Part shown: positions 18,836 through 29,609 of the stretch, one piece after another
Numbering within the stretch: position 1 is the first letter of the stretch
How the letters are laid out: the number at the start of each line of letters is the position of its first letter
DNA from: Pasteurella testudinis DSM 23072
GTDB taxonomy: Bacteria > Pseudomonadota > Gammaproteobacteria > Enterobacterales > Pasteurellaceae
DNA: 64,000 nt
Direction of reading: 5' to 3'
Assembly: GCF_900176075.1 (NCBI RefSeq)
Contig: NZ_FWWV01000002.1
Coordinates: forward strand, 124,001-188,000
The notes under the pieces: model-generated
The model's input: only the letters and a program-made list of their open reading frames with translations
What the model was told of the DNA's origin: nothing
Databases searched by the model: none
Translations under genes and position numbers: made by a program

Positions 18836-20293
18836 ATGTTTGGAATTTTTAAACCGGCGGCACATAAGCCGTTACTACCGCAGGACAAAATCGATCCGAC
18901 CTATAACCGCTTGCGCTGGCAGGTTTTTATGGGCATCTTCTTCGGCTATGCCGCTTACTACTTCACCCGCAGTAATTTCGATTTGGCGCAAAAAGGGCTG
19001 ATTGAAGCCGGACTTTATACCAAAACCGAATTGGGGATTATCGGCATCGCGCCGGGCTTGGCATACGGCTTGTCCAAATTCTTTATGGCGTCGATTTCCG
19101 ACCGTTCCAATCCGAAAATGTTTATGCCGTTCGGTCTGGCACTGTCCGGTTTGTGTATGACCCTGATGGGCATTATGCCGTGGGCGACGTCCGGCATTTT
19201 GATCATGTTCGTACTGCTGTTTATCAACGGCTGGTTTCAAGGCATGGGTTGGCCGCCAAGCGGACGCACCATGGTGCACTGGTGGTCGAAAAGCGAACGC
19301 GGAACCATCGTTTCGATTTGGAATACCGCACACAATCTGGGCGGCATGATGCCGGCGGTGTTGGTCGGTTTGGCCAGCATGATTTATGCCGCCAACCACC
19401 CCGAAGTCACCAAGGTCACGTTTGGTCATGTGTGGCAGGAAGCGCTGTATTATCCGGGAATTGCTTCCATGGTTGCGTCGGTGATCATCTATTTTGCGCT
19501 GAAAGACACGCCGCAATCCTGTGGTTTGCCGCCAATCGAAGAGTATAAAAACGACTATCCGGACGATTACAACGAAGAAACCTACGAGCACGAATTGAGT
19601 GCGCGCGATATTTTTATCACTTATGTGTTGAAAAACCGTTTGTTATGGTACATCGCCGTCGCCAACGTGTTCGTCTATCTGATCCGGTACGGCATTCTGA
19701 AATGGTCGCCGGTCTATTTGGGCGAAGTCAAACATTTCGATATCAAAGCCACCGCCTCCGCCTATGCGATTTATGAATTCGCCGCTATTCCGGGTACGCT
19801 GTTGTGCGGTTGGATGTCAGATAAAGTGTTCAAAGGCAAACGCGGCTTGACCGGTTTCGTGTTTATGGTGATGGTGACCATTGCCGTGGTCGTCTTTTGG
19901 ATGAATCCGGCAACGCCGGAAGCCGAATTGGCGCACTATGCGGCGCTGCCTTGGTATAACAACCCGTATCAATTAACCGACTTTATCATGATGACCATCA
20001 TCGGCTTCCTGATTTACGGCCCTGTGATGTTAATCGGCTTGCACGCACTGGAATTGGCGCCGAAAAAAGCCGCCGGTACTTCCGCAGGCTTCACCGGTCT
20101 GTTCGGTTACCTCGGCGGAACCGTGGCGGCAAGTGCGGTTATCGGTTGGGCAGCCGACACTTACGGCTGGGACGGCGGTTTCTACATTATGATCGGCGGC
20201 GCCGTGTTAGCTTGTGTCTTAATGTTGATCACCATGGTGGAAGAGGGCAAACATAAAGCCCGAATCGCCGAAGAAGAGCGTTTAATTAAATAA
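18836..20293 (+). CDS. glpT: Glycerol-3-phosphate/phosphate antiporter GlpT
   Basis: Major-facilitator organophosphate:Pi antiporter importing glycerol 3-phosphate. The 485-residue protein has twelve predicted membrane segments. The family stretches [32 protein letters not shown] and [19 protein letters not shown] are all present. It is longer than the E. coli protein because of central and C-terminal loops. It is followed by glpQ after a hairpin, so the two are probably co-regulated: GlpQ makes the substrate and GlpT takes it up. Confidence 0.95.
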   Translation: MFGIFKPAAHKPLLPQDKIDPTYNRLRWQVFMGIFFGYAAYYFTRSNFDLAQKGLIEAGLYTKTELGIIGIAPGLAYGLSKFFMASISDRSNPKMFMPFGLALSGLCMTLMGIMPWATSGILIMFVLLFINGWFQGMGWPPSGRTMVHWWSKSERGTIVSIWNTAHNLGGMMPAVLVGLASMIYAANHPEVTKVTFGHVWQEALYYPGIASMVASVIIYFALKDTPQSCGLPPIEEYKNDYPDDYNEETYEHELSARDIFITYVLKNRLLWYIAVANVFVYLIRYGILKWSPVYLGEVKHFDIKATASAYAIYEFAAIPGTLLCGWMSDKVFKGKRGLTGFVFMVMVTIAVVVFWMNPATPEAELAHYAALPWYNNPYQLTDFIMMTIIGFLIYGPVMLIGLHALELAPKKAAGTSAGFTGLFGYLGGTVAASAVIGWAADTYGWDGGFYIMIGGAVLACVLMLITMVEEGKHKARIAEEERLIK

Positions 20294-20309
20294 TTAGCCA
20301 CATAAGCGT

Positions 20310-20340
20310 AGAAAGACGAACCGAGTTTCGTCTTTCTTTT
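20310..20340 (+). terminator. Hairpin between glpT and glpQ
   Basis: Stem AGAAAGACGAA/TTCGTCTTTCT with a short loop, then TTTT. It may end glpT transcripts in part, letting glpQ be expressed at a lower level. Confidence 0.7.
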
Positions 20341-20371
20341 TATCCGCAGCAGACTCAATCAGGAGCTTTTG

Positions 20372-21463
20372 ATGAAACTTAAAACATTAATCGTGGTATT
20401 AGCCGCCTCAACCGCACTTTTCGGTTGTGTCAACGCAACCGGAACAAACAAAGTCGGCGGCCAAGACAAACTGGTGATCGCCCATCGCGGCGCCAGCGGC
20501 TATCTGCCGGAACATACTCTGGAATCCAAAGCCTTGGCATTCGGGCAAAAAGCCGATTATCTGGAACAAGATCTAGCGATGACCAAAGACAACCGCCTGG
20601 TCGTGATCCATGATCATTTTCTCGACGGTTTAACCGATGTGGCGAAAAAATTCCCGCAGCGCGCGCGCAAAGACGGGCGTTATTATGTGGCGGATTTCAC
20701 TTTGAAAGAGATCCAAACGTTGGAAATGACGGAAAACTTTAACGTTGAAAACGGCAAACAAGTGCAGGTCTATCCCGACCGTTTCCCACTCTGGAAATCC
20801 CATTTTAAAATCCACACCTTTGAAGAGGAGATCGAATTTATTCAGGGTTTGGAAAAGTCCAGCGGTAAAAAAATCGGGATTTATCCGGAAATCAAAGCGC
20901 CTTGGCTGCACCACCAAGAAGGCAAGGATATTGCCTTGGAAACCTTAAAAGTGCTGAAAAAATACGGCTATACCGGCAAAGATTCCGCCGTTTATCTGCA
21001 AACTTTCGATTTTAACGAGTTAAAACGGATTAAAACCGAGTTGCTGCCGCAGCTGGGCATGGACATCAAACTGGTGCAACTGATTGCCTACACCGATTGG
21101 CACGAAACCGAAGAGAAGAATGCCGCCGGTAAATGGGTCAATTACGACTACGATTGGATGTTTAAACCCAGCGCAATGGCGGAAGTGGCAAAATATGCCG
21201 ACGGCGTTGGTCCCGGTTGGTATATGTTAATTGACGATAAAGCCTCCGGCGCAGGCGATATTCGTTATACGCCGTTAGTCGGCGAAATTGCGGCGCAGCA
21301 GCTGGAATTACACCCGTACACTGTGCGCAAAGACGCGTTACCGCCGTTTTTCAGCGACATCGATCAAATGTTTGATGCGCTGTTGAATCAAGCCGGCGCC
21401 AGCGGCGTCTTTACCGACTTTCCGGATTTAGCGGTAAAATTCTTAGGCAAGGATAAAGAGTAA
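20372..21463 (+). CDS. glpQ: Glycerophosphodiester phosphodiesterase lipoprotein GlpQ (protein D type)
   Basis: Hydrolyses glycerophosphodiesters to glycerol 3-phosphate and an alcohol; in Haemophilus this is surface lipoprotein D. The 363-residue precursor has a lipoprotein signal with lipobox LFGC near residue 20. The GDPD domain has the catalytic HRGASGYLPEHT, the metal-binding YLEQDLAMTKD and VIHDH. The start follows AGGAG at good spacing. It is downstream of glpT, whose product imports the glycerol 3-phosphate released. Confidence 0.95.
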   Translation: MKLKTLIVVLAASTALFGCVNATGTNKVGGQDKLVIAHRGASGYLPEHTLESKALAFGQKADYLEQDLAMTKDNRLVVIHDHFLDGLTDVAKKFPQRARKDGRYYVADFTLKEIQTLEMTENFNVENGKQVQVYPDRFPLWKSHFKIHTFEEEIEFIQGLEKSSGKKIGIYPEIKAPWLHHQEGKDIALETLKVLKKYGYTGKDSAVYLQTFDFNELKRIKTELLPQLGMDIKLVQLIAYTDWHETEEKNAAGKWVNYDYDWMFKPSAMAEVAKYADGVGPGWYMLIDDKASGAGDIRYTPLVGEIAAQQLELHPYTVRKDALPPFFSDIDQMFDALLNQAGASGVFTDFPDLAVKFLGKDKE

Positions 21464-21474
21464 CACAACGCCTC

Positions 21475-21848
21475 AAGTGCGGTTGCCGAACCGCACTTGA
21501 AACTGTTGACAAACCTTGTTTACGAGGGGCAAAGCCCCTCAACTATCCTTAACCGTGTACGATGAAATCGTGCACGGAAAAAGCGTTAAGCCTTGCACAT
21601 TAAGCCTCACTCAGCCGCTTTGCAGCGATAAGATTCAAACACCTATATGAAGTGCGGTTGCCGAACCGCACTTGAGACTGTTGACAACCCTTGTTTACGA
21701 GGGGCAAAGCCCCTCAACTATCCTTAACCGTGTACGATGAAATCGTGCACGGAAAAAGCGTTAAGCCTTGCACATTAAGCCTCGCTCAGCCGCTTTGCAG
21801 CGGTAAGATTCAAACACCTATATGAAGTGCGGTTGCCGAACCGCACTT
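21475..21848. repeat. 175-bp tandem repeat, two full units plus a third boundary dyad
   Basis: Units begin at 21475 and 21650 and are near identical, with only a handful of base differences; a third copy of the boundary hairpin lies at 21825-21848. Each unit has four dyads: two facing uptake signals (24 bases), GAGGGGC-AAA-GCCCCTC, CCGTGTACGAT-GAA-ATCGTGCACGG, and CCGCTTTGCAGCGG (one mismatch in unit 1). The unit length is not a multiple of three and no frame is kept. It fills the space between convergent glpQ and nanM. Confidence 0.9.
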
Positions 21849-21872
21849 TTAGCGCAAATTCTCCCTCATACA

Positions 21873-21907
21873 AATAAAAAAATCCCCTTAACCTGACGGT
21901 TAAGGGG
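21873..21907 (-). terminator. Terminator of nanM
   Basis: Stem CCCCTTAACC/GGTTAAGGGG with a four-base loop. Read on the minus strand it is followed by a run of seven T. Confidence 0.9.
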
Positions 21908-21935
21908 CAAATACAAACTAAATAGAGGAAGTTTG

Positions 21936-23069
21936 TTATTCGATAATTAATTTGCTGCCGTCATAGCTGAGAACCTGCACCGCACTTAGCGCTTTGCCGC
22001 CATGACTTTCGCCGCCGATTAATAAAACCTTGTTGTCATACGACACCGCAACCGCATGGCTGCTCGCCGCATTTAATTCGCCAATCATTTTCCAACGCCC
22101 GTTTTTCAGGGTATAAATTTCGTCATGCCATGCTTGGCTCAACCCTTCGTGGGCAAACAGCTTACCCTGTTGGAATTGTTGCTGCGCGCCAGGGAAATTG
22201 GTGCCGCCCGCCACCAGATAGTAACCGTGGCTGTAGCCGCCGCCCGCGCCGCTCAAGCCTTCTTGGGTTTTCTCACCGACTGCCGGCAAATCGGGCAACT
22301 TTTTCCACTCGGTGCGCGGCTTACCAAGCCGTCCTTGCTGAGTGTTTGCGGTATTCAAGCCCGGTTTTACCGCACCATTAACCACCAACACCGTTTCCCC
22401 CTGTCCGATCACGGTGGCGCAGGTTCTGGCGCTGAACGGGAATTTGCCTTCATTGCGCCAACGGTTTTCAGCGGCTTGATAGCTCAATAACTCTGCGGTA
22501 AAAAAATAATCTTGCGGGCGTTGCTCAAAATAGGCCTGTTTCACCGCCTCTTGTGCCGTTTGATCCGCCGCACCGGCATAAGCCTGTAGATAACCGCCCA
22601 AAACCTCCGGATTATTGCCGCCCAGCAGATAAATTTTATCCTGATAAACAACCGCGCCGGCGCCGACAATGCCGCGCGGCGCACGGGTATCCAGTGCAAT
22701 CCAGCGATCCTCCTGCGGCACATAACGATAGGCATCATTCACAATATGCAACCCGTCTTCCGTCTGTTGTAAGCCGCCGAAGATATACAATTCGCCGTTC
22801 AACGCCGCAGCAACGGCATATAAACGGTTGCCGCCGGGAAATTCCGCAATCGCTTGCCATTCGGCTTTTTTCCGTCCGAGATCCAGACGATAAAAACGAT
22901 CGCCTGCACTCCCCAAACCAACATAAACCGTTTCACCGAGCAAGGCGCCACTGCCGAACTTAATTGGTTCGGGCAAATCGGGATAAGTACCTGCCTGTGC
23001 CACACCGGCACTCGCCAACAACGCAAAAGCCAGACAGCTGCGGAAGGCAGTTTTGGGAAACCGTGTCAT
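21936..23069 (-). CDS. nanM: N-acetylneuraminate epimerase NanM (periplasmic Kelch protein)
   Basis: Periplasmic mutarotase that speeds conversion of alpha- to beta-sialic acid before uptake. The 377-residue precursor has a signal peptide ending near GVAQA (residue ~26). It has a six-bladed Kelch propeller, visible as repeated GG-hydrophobic motifs (ELYIFGGLQ, KIYLLGGNNP, GYYLVAGGTN, KVLLIGGESH). I use ATG 23069. The nan uptake and catabolic genes are not in the window, so the gene stands apart from them or they are elsewhere. Confidence 0.9.
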   Translation of the reverse strand: MTRFPKTAFRSCLAFALLASAGVAQAGTYPDLPEPIKFGSGALLGETVYVGLGSAGDRFYRLDLGRKKAEWQAIAEFPGGNRLYAVAAALNGELYIFGGLQQTEDGLHIVNDAYRYVPQEDRWIALDTRAPRGIVGAGAVVYQDKIYLLGGNNPEVLGGYLQAYAGAADQTAQEAVKQAYFEQRPQDYFFTAELLSYQAAENRWRNEGKFPFSARTCATVIGQGETVLVVNGAVKPGLNTANTQQGRLGKPRTEWKKLPDLPAVGEKTQEGLSGAGGGYSHGYYLVAGGTNFPGAQQQFQQGKLFAHEGLSQAWHDEIYTLKNGRWKMIGELNAASSHAVAVSYDNKVLLIGGESHGGKALSAVQVLSYDGSKLIIE

Positions 23070-23246
23070 CAAATATTATTCCAATGTGTTGAATTTTTAT
23101 TCTCGGATTTTCTTGGAAGATAATAATCATTTCAATATTGCTGAATGATATCTTTACTCCATAAAGAAAAGCAATACAAAGTGCGGTTTTCTTGCCGAAA
23201 CTCTAGGTAAGATCACAGTTTTATGCGGATTATGCAGAATTTTTAA

Positions 23247-23278
23247 TCATCGGCAAACGCACAATGGTTTACCGATGA
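23247..23278. other. Hairpin between glmU and nanM
   Basis: TCATCGG-AAAC pairs with GTTT-CCGATGA around an eight-base loop. No T-run follows on either strand, so it is not a standard terminator. It could stabilise the glmU transcript end. Confidence 0.4.
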
Positions 23279-23302
23279 CTAAAAGGGAAGGTTATTGTTC
23301 GA

Positions 23303-24673
23303 TCATTTTTTCTTGACGGGGCGCTGCCAATTGGCGATATGCCGTTGCGGCACACGGCTAATCACCAGTTCGTTTTCAGCCACATCTTTGGTCACGGTAG
23401 CACCGGCGCCGATTGTCGCACCGTCGGCAATCGTAACCGGCGCCACCAGCTGGCTGTCGGAGCCGACAAAGACGTTATCGCCGATTACGGTTTTGAATTT
23501 ATTGGCACCGTCATAGTTACAAGTGATCACGCCGGCACCGATATTGCAGTTGCTGCCGATTTCCGCATCGCCGACATAGGTCAGATGATTGACTTTCGAA
23601 CCTTTGCCGACCCGCGCTTTTTTGATCTCGACGAAGTTGCCGACATGCGTTTCCGCCGCCAGTTCGGCGCCCGGACGTAAGCGGGAGAACGGTCCGATCA
23701 CCGCACTTTCGCCGATTACCGCATCTTCGATCACCGAATACGGTTTCACCTCGACATCGGCGGCAATCCGGCAGTTTTTCAACACGCAACCGGCGCCGAT
23801 CCGCACGCGATCGCCCAATTCGACCTTGCCCTCGACAACCACGTTAACATCGATTTCCACATCTTTGCCGTGCAGCAATTCGCCGCGCAGATCAAAGCGT
23901 GCCGGATCGATCAACATCACCCCTGCCAGCAATAGCCGTTTGGCTTGCTGCTGTTGGTAATAACGTTCCAACTGCGCCAGTTGCAGACGGTTGTTCGCGC
24001 CTTCCACTTCCATAGGGTCTGCCGCCGAAACGGCACACACTTGGCAGCCGTCTTGGTTGGCAAAACCAATCACGTCGGTAATATAATATTCGCCTTGCGC
24101 GTTGTTGTTGTTCAAACGGGACAGCCAGTTTTTAAAGCCGGCGCCGCTGGCAACCATCACACCGGTATTGACTTCCTGAATTTGCAATTGCTCGGCGTCA
24201 GCATCCTTCTGCTCGACAATCGCCACCACGTTGCCGTCTTGGCGGATAATCCGGCCGTAACCGGTCGGATCGTCTAAGTTAACCGTCAACAGGGCAATGC
24301 CGTTTTGCGGTTTGGCGGCGATTAGTTTTTCTAAAGTTTCAGGCGTAATCAGAGGACCATCGCCGTACAGCATCAGAATATTTTCATCGTCGGCAAAGTG
24401 CGGTGCGGCTTGCTGCATGGCGTGTCCTGTACCCAGTTGTTCGACTTGCAGCACCCAATTCACCGGCTCGCCTTGCAAGCGCTGCTGCATGACTTCGCCG
24501 CCGTGTCCGTAAATCAGGTGGATATTTGCCGCCCCCAGTTTTTTCACGGTATCAATCACATGTTTCACCATCGGTTTACCGGCGATTTTATGCAATACTT
24601 TCGGCAAATCGGAGTACATTCGCGTGCCTTTGCCGGCGGCTAAGATCACTACGCTGAGTTTTTGTGTCGTCAT
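23303..24673 (-). CDS. glmU: Bifunctional GlcNAc-1-P uridyltransferase / GlcN-1-P acetyltransferase GlmU
   Basis: Makes UDP-GlcNAc for peptidoglycan and lipooligosaccharide. The 456 residues match the E. coli protein. The N-terminal uridyltransferase has [19 protein letters not shown] and the metal-site aspartate in LYGDGPL. The C-terminal left-handed beta helix (hexapeptide repeats from about residue 250) has the acetyltransferase motif [11 protein letters not shown] use ATG 24673; an ATG seven codons upstream is less likely because the family starts at the [11 protein letters not shown] strand. Confidence 0.97.
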   Translation of the reverse strand: MTTQKLSVVILAAGKGTRMYSDLPKVLHKIAGKPMVKHVIDTVKKLGAANIHLIYGHGGEVMQQRLQGEPVNWVLQVEQLGTGHAMQQAAPHFADDENILMLYGDGPLITPETLEKLIAAKPQNGIALLTVNLDDPTGYGRIIRQDGNVVAIVEQKDADAEQLQIQEVNTGVMVASGAGFKNWLSRLNNNNAQGEYYITDVIGFANQDGCQVCAVSAADPMEVEGANNRLQLAQLERYYQQQQAKRLLLAGVMLIDPARFDLRGELLHGKDVEIDVNVVVEGKVELGDRVRIGAGCVLKNCRIAADVEVKPYSVIEDAVIGESAVIGPFSRLRPGAELAAETHVGNFVEIKKARVGKGSKVNHLTYVGDAEIGSNCNIGAGVITCNYDGANKFKTVIGDNVFVGSDSQLVAPVTIADGATIGAGATVTKDVAENELVISRVPQRHIANWQRPVKKK

Positions 24674-24732
24674 AACAGGTTCTCTTGTTAACAAAATTAC
24701 GCTGATTTTACCCTAAATCGGACAGTTTATAA

Positions 24733-24765
24733 ACGCAAAAAACCGCACTTGCCACCAGTGCGGTT
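24733..24765 (-). terminator. amtB terminator made from two facing uptake signals
   Basis: AACCGCACT and AGTGCGGTT form a nine-base stem around a seven-base loop. On the minus strand it is followed by TTTTTT. It lies 20 bases after the amtB stop. Confidence 0.8.
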
Positions 24766-24784
24766 GAATACCATTGCCACAATA

Positions 24785-26092
24785 TTACTCGACCCGTTCG
24801 CCGTGCAGCACCACGTCCAGACCTTGCCGCTCTTGATCGCGTTCCACGCGTAAACCGGTGACTTTGCTAACGATCCACAACAGCACCGCACTGCCGACGG
24901 CACTGTAAGCGATGGTGATCAGCACGCTTTCAATCTGTACCCACAAACTGGCGCCGCCGCCGGTGATGTCAGTGGAGACAAACACGCCGGTTAAGACTGC
25001 GCCGACAATGCCGCCGATACCGTGAATGCCGAAAGCGTCCAGCGAGTCGTCATAACCCAGCCAATATTTCAGTTTGGTCGCGCCCCAGAAGCAGACCACG
25101 CCGGAAATCAAGCCGATAAAGACCGCACTTTGCACGCTGACGAAACCGGCTGCCGGCGTAATCGCCACCAAGCCTGCCACCGCACCGGAAGCCAGCCCCA
25201 GCGCAGACGGTTTGTGTCCCATAATGCGTTCGGTCAACATCCAAGCAATCGCCGCCGCCGCGGTGGCGATTTGCGTGGTCGCCATCGCCATGCCGGCACG
25301 ACCGTCCGCCGCCAGCGCCGAACCGGCGTTGAAGCCGAACCAGCCGATCCACAACATCGCCATACCGATTAAGGTTAACACCAAGTTGTGCGGTGGCATC
25401 GCCTCTTTGCCGTAGCCGATCCGTTTGCCGAGCATGATTGCGCCGACCAAGCCGGCAATACCGGCATTGATATGAATTACCGTGCCGCCGGCATAATCCA
25501 ACACGCCGTCTGCCGCCAACCAGCCGTCCGGCCCCCACACCCAATGTGCGGTCGGCACATAAATCAGCAGTGACCACAAGGCGCTGAACAATAACATGCC
25601 GGAGAATTTAATCCGTTCGGCAAACGCACCGGTGATAATCGCCGCCGCAATCACTGCAAACGCCATTTGGAAGATCATAAACACCGGTTCCGGAATCGTA
25701 GCCGCACCCGGAAAGACGGTCAGTTGTTCCGCTTCGGTGAACACATTCATGCCGCTGAGGAAAAAGCGTTCCGTGCCGCCGATAAACCCGTTGTTGGAGG
25801 TGAACGCCAAACTATAACCGAAACACATCCACAATAATGAGATCAAACAGGCAATCGCAATGCTTTGCACCATGGTTGCCAACACGTTTTTCTTGCGCAC
25901 CATGCCGGCATAAAACAGCGCCAAGCCGGGCAAGGTCATAAATAACACCAGAATCGCCGCCACCATCACCCATGCGGTGTCACCGGCGCTGATTTCCGAC
26001 ATCGGACGAATCCAATCCGCCGTTTCCGACGCCGAAACGGCGGTCGGCAATAGGGCTGCCGCCAATCCCCCTAAAAGAAGTTGTCTTTTCAT
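24785..26092 (-). CDS. amtB: Ammonium channel AmtB
   Basis: Inner-membrane ammonium/ammonia channel of 435 residues with an N-terminal signal-like segment and eleven predicted membrane helices. The twin pore histidines are in the motifs PTAHWVWGPDGW and DAFGIHGIGGIVGA. The phenylalanine gate region is also conserved. It follows glnK by 174 bases, the usual operon order, in which GlnK binds the cytoplasmic face and closes the pore when nitrogen is ample. Confidence 0.96.
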   Translation of the reverse strand: MKRQLLLGGLAAALLPTAVSASETADWIRPMSEISAGDTAWVMVAAILVLFMTLPGLALFYAGMVRKKNVLATMVQSIAIACLISLLWMCFGYSLAFTSNNGFIGGTERFFLSGMNVFTEAEQLTVFPGAATIPEPVFMIFQMAFAVIAAAIITGAFAERIKFSGMLLFSALWSLLIYVPTAHWVWGPDGWLAADGVLDYAGGTVIHINAGIAGLVGAIMLGKRIGYGKEAMPPHNLVLTLIGMAMLWIGWFGFNAGSALAADGRAGMAMATTQIATAAAAIAWMLTERIMGHKPSALGLASGAVAGLVAITPAAGFVSVQSAVFIGLISGVVCFWGATKLKYWLGYDDSLDAFGIHGIGGIVGAVLTGVFVSTDITGGGASLWVQIESVLITIAYSAVGSAVLLWIVSKVTGLRVERDQERQGLDVVLHGERVE

Positions 26093-26266
26093 GTTGTCAC
26101 CTATATTTGTTTTCCGAGTTTAATTTAATGTTGAAGAAAAAATCAAAATGATCTATTACCGTCAGCATCGCGCGATAAAATTGGGTTCCGTCAAGGCGCA
26201 CGCAGGCAGGTGGCACCGAATCGGCACAACACAGGGAACAAAAAATTATCGTTGCGATGAATCGGA

Positions 26267-26632
<366 letters not shown>

Positions 26633-26662
26633 CTAAAACTTAAAATGAGGAGCAAACCTGAT

Positions 26663-26674
26663 GTGTCATATGAC
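26663..26674. promoter_or_regulatory. Palindrome TGTCATATGACA upstream of glnK
   Basis: A perfect 12-bp dyad about 60 bases before the glnK start, followed by a long A-rich stretch reaching asnA. Its factor is unknown. Confidence 0.4.
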
Positions 26675-26754
26675 ATAAAAAGGCTGCTTTCCGAGTTGTT
26701 ACAAATAAAAAAATAAAAAATAAAAAAGTACAGCAATAGAATCAAAAATTAAGG

Positions 26755-27747
26755 TTATAAAATGTTTTCGTACTGATCGCTAATCCGCTTCGGCCAAACA
26801 CTGGACTGAACTTGTCCGATATGCTCTTTGTGCAGCAGCAACATCGCCAGACGAGACTGCCCGATTCCGCCACCGATCGATTGCGGCAATTTGCCGTTCA
26901 ACAGATCCTGATGCCATGGGAATTCAGCCCGCTCTTCGTTACCGGCAATCGCCAGCTGACGGCGTAGGGCGGCTTCGTCCACCCGAATGCCCATTGAGGA
27001 CAATTCAAATGCCGACTGCAACACCGGATTCCACACCAGAATATCGCCGTTCAAACCTTTATATTCACCCTCGCTCGGCGTTGTCCAGTCATCGTAGTCT
27101 GGCGCACGTCCGTCATGCGGTTTGCCGTCGGACAATTTGCCGCCGATGCCGATTAAAAACACCGCGCCGAACTCTTTGCAGACCGCACTTTCGCGCTCTT
27201 TGCCGCTCAAGTCAGGATAGCGGCGCACCAAATCTTCGCTGTGGATAAAGGTAATCTCAGGCGGTAAAAAACCTTTGATGCCGAATTGCACTTCCACCAT
27301 TTGCTCGGTCTCTTTAATCGCAGTATAAATCGAGCGGACGGTGTCTTTTAAATACGCCAAATTGCGCGAACCTGCCGGAATCACCCGCTCCCAGTCCCAC
27401 TGATCAACAAACACCGAGTGGGTTTGATCGAGGCTGTCTTCGTCCGGACGCAGCGCGATCATATGCACGAACAATCCTTCGTTCGGCTGAAAATCAAACC
27501 GCCCTAACGTATGGCGCTTCCATTTTGCCAACGAATGCACCACTTCGAAACGCACGCCGTGAATTTCACGGATATTGACCTGCACCGCATTTTCCACCCC
27601 GGACAGGTTATCCTGCATGCCGTTGCCGACCTGACTGAGCAAAGGTCCCTGCACTTCGACGATTTTCAAATGCTCTTTCAGCATTTGGGTAAAGGTGTTT
27701 TTCACGAAACTGATTTCTTGTTGTTGTAAAATAAATGAGTTTTTCAT
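26755..27747 (-). CDS. asnA: Aspartate-ammonia ligase AsnA
   Basis: Makes asparagine from aspartate, ammonia and ATP. The 330 residues equal the E. coli length. The class II aminoacyl-synthetase-like fold is evident in [30 protein letters not shown] and the C-terminal [14 protein letters not shown]. It is divergent from asnC, its usual regulator, across about 195 AT-rich bases. Placement beside amtB-glnK groups ammonium uptake with its use. Confidence 0.97.
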   Translation of the reverse strand: MKNSFILQQQEISFVKNTFTQMLKEHLKIVEVQGPLLSQVGNGMQDNLSGVENAVQVNIREIHGVRFEVVHSLAKWKRHTLGRFDFQPNEGLFVHMIALRPDEDSLDQTHSVFVDQWDWERVIPAGSRNLAYLKDTVRSIYTAIKETEQMVEVQFGIKGFLPPEITFIHSEDLVRRYPDLSGKERESAVCKEFGAVFLIGIGGKLSDGKPHDGRAPDYDDWTTPSEGEYKGLNGDILVWNPVLQSAFELSSMGIRVDEAALRRQLAIAGNEERAEFPWHQDLLNGKLPQSIGGGIGQSRLAMLLLHKEHIGQVQSSVWPKRISDQYENIL

Positions 27748-27942
27748 AATGTTGTTTTTCTGGGTTTATTAAATGATAAGTTTTAAACGTATTAAACAAG
27801 CAAGGGCTCGCCCTCGTTTTTGTGCATTATTCAACAAATAAACAAAAATTTCCAATACTTTTTTAATTTTTTTTGCTAATATGTAGTCATTAATCAATAT
27901 ATACAGATTTTTTTTGAAAAAAAACTAAAGTTGGAGAAGCGT

Positions 27943-28404
27943 ATGCAACAAGTCAGCCATATTGATGCCCTTGATCAACAAATTCTGCGAGTGCTTACCA
28001 AAGATGCACGCACCCCTTATGCCGAAATGGCGAAAAAATTCGGTGTCAGCCCGGGCACAATCCATGTGCGGGTGGAAAAAATGCGCCAGTCCGGCGTGAT
28101 TGAAGGCACCAAAGTGCGGATCAACGAACGTAAACTGGGCTATGATGTCTGCTGTTTTATCGGCATTATCCTGAAAAGCGCCAAAGACTACGACGCCGTC
28201 ATCAAAAAACTGCAAACCTTTGACGAAGTGGTTGAGGCCTATTACACCACAGGTAACTATTCCATCTTTATCAAAGTGATGACCCACACTATTGAAGAGC
28301 TGCATTCAGTGTTGGCAAGCAAAATTCAGCTCATAGATGAGATCCAGTCCACAGAAACATTAATTTCCATGCAAAACCCGATACTACGCGATATAAATCC
28401 GTAA
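27943..28404 (+). CDS. asnC: Lrp/AsnC-family regulator AsnC
   Basis: Asparagine-sensing regulator of asnA. The 153-residue protein has an N-terminal winged helix (ILRVLTKDARTPYAEMAKKFGVSPGTIHVRVEKM) and a C-terminal RAM domain (VVEAYYTTGNYSIFIKV). ATG 27943 follows GGAGAAGCG; an in-frame TTG four codons upstream overlaps this site. The divergent position to asnA supports the assignment. The intergenic AT-rich region probably holds its binding site. Confidence 0.93.
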   Translation: MQQVSHIDALDQQILRVLTKDARTPYAEMAKKFGVSPGTIHVRVEKMRQSGVIEGTKVRINERKLGYDVCCFIGIILKSAKDYDAVIKKLQTFDEVVEAYYTTGNYSIFIKVMTHTIEELHSVLASKIQLIDEIQSTETLISMQNPILRDINP

Positions 28405-28464
28405 GTGTTTAGCGTAAAATACATTTTTTGTAGCATGATAAACAATAATAATTAGGAGATGTTT

Positions 28465-29220
28465 ATGGCAGATGTATTTCATTTGGGTTTAACCAAAGCG
28501 GATTTGGAAGGTGCAACGGTTGCTATTGTTCCCGGTGATCCGGCGCGTGTCGAGCGCATTGCCAAATTGATGGATAAGCCGAAGTTTTTGGTGTCAACCC
28601 GGGAGTTTACCTCATGGTTGGGTTATGTCGGCGGCAAACCGGTTATGGTCTGCTCCACCGGTATCGGCGGCCCGTCGGTTTCGATTGCCGTTGAAGAGTT
28701 GGCGCAATTGGGCGTGCGCACTTTCCTGCGTATCGGCACCACCGGTGCGATTCAGCCGCATATCAATGTCGGCGATATTTTAGTCACCACCGGTGCAGTG
28801 CGCTTAGACGGCGCCAGCCAGCATTTTGCGCCGTTGGAATATCCGGCGGTGGCAAATTTTGATTGCACCTCAACCTTGGTCAAGGTCGCGCAAGAGAGCG
28901 GCGAAACCACCTATGTCGGCATCACTGCCTCGTCCGATACGTTCTATCCGGGACAAGAGCGCTACGACACCTACAGCGGAAAAATCTGCCGTCGTTTTAA
29001 AGATTCACTGAAAGAGTGGCAACAGCTGAACGTGATGAACTTTGAAATGGAATCGGCGACGTTGTTTACCATGTGTTCGGCGCTGGGATTGAGAGCCGGT
29101 ATGATTTCCGCAGTGATCGTCAACCGTACCCAACAAGAAATTCCGAACGAAAATACGATTAAAGCCGCAGAAGGAAAAGCGGTTGCCTTAGTGGTGAAAG
29201 CGGCCGGACTGCTTGCCTGA
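28465..29220 (+). CDS. udp: Uridine phosphorylase Udp
   Basis: Splits uridine with phosphate to uracil and ribose 1-phosphate. The 251-residue product carries the phosphorylase motifs [15 protein letters not shown] (phosphate), [19 protein letters not shown] and the ribose-contact [20 protein letters not shown] 28465 lies six bases after TAGGAG; the nearer ATG at 28459 abuts this site. It is a single gene downstream of asnC. Confidence 0.95.
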   Translation: MADVFHLGLTKADLEGATVAIVPGDPARVERIAKLMDKPKFLVSTREFTSWLGYVGGKPVMVCSTGIGGPSVSIAVEELAQLGVRTFLRIGTTGAIQPHINVGDILVTTGAVRLDGASQHFAPLEYPAVANFDCTSTLVKVAQESGETTYVGITASSDTFYPGQERYDTYSGKICRRFKDSLKEWQQLNVMNFEMESATLFTMCSALGLRAGMISAVIVNRTQQEIPNENTIKAAEGKAVALVVKAAGLLA

Positions 29221-29253
29221 CCGCGCTTTTAATCTGAGCCGTTCAGCTAAAAC

Positions 29254-29287
29254 AAATCCCGTTGCTCTTATAGGGCAGACGGGATTT
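29254..29287. terminator. Bidirectional terminator of udp and the DUF465 gene
   Basis: AAATCCCGT pairs with ACGGGATTT around a 16-base loop between convergent genes. It ends at the base before the DUF465 stop codon. Confidence 0.6.
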
Positions 29288-29509
29288 CTAGCTTTTGGCC
29301 TCCGCGTTTTTCAGAATCACATACAACTGATCTTTCAGACGCAATTTCTCTTTTTTCAAATTTTCGACTTCCTCATGCGTACCTAACTCTACATTGGTTT
29401 CAATGGCGATAATTTTATGATCCAACTCATTATGCTTATCAAACAAGCGGGCAAAATGCGCATCTTCCAATTTCAAACGGCTGATTAAATCACGATATTC
29501 CGGAAACAT
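29288..29509 (-). CDS. DUF465 (YdcH-like) small coiled-coil protein
   Basis: A 73-residue charged helical protein. The core is LEDAHFARLFDKHNELDHKI followed by VENLKKEKLRLKDQLYVILK, which fits the DUF465 family. No function is established. It is a lone gene with its own AGGAG-like ribosome site, between udp and the phosphatase gene. Confidence 0.8.
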   Translation of the reverse strand: MFPEYRDLISRLKLEDAHFARLFDKHNELDHKIIAIETNVELGTHEEVENLKKEKLRLKDQLYVILKNAEAKS

Positions 29510-29609
29510 AGCAAACTCCTGTCGGGTTATAAAAAGGGGGGAGATTCCGCTTTACTGTAGCATTAAACGGGAAATATAACTTGGCGACAGTTCACAAATT
29601 TGATTTAAA

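Noticed and set aside
18875-19591. Open frame of about 238 codons opposite glpT
   Set aside because: Antisense shadow of a membrane-protein gene; histidine/arginine-rich composition typical of such shadows.
21501-21540. TTGACA in each tandem unit as a promoter
   Set aside because: No convincing -10 box lies at the right distance.
21475-21848. Possible CRISPR array
   Set aside because: Units are 175 bp and nearly identical throughout, without unique spacers, and no cas genes are near.
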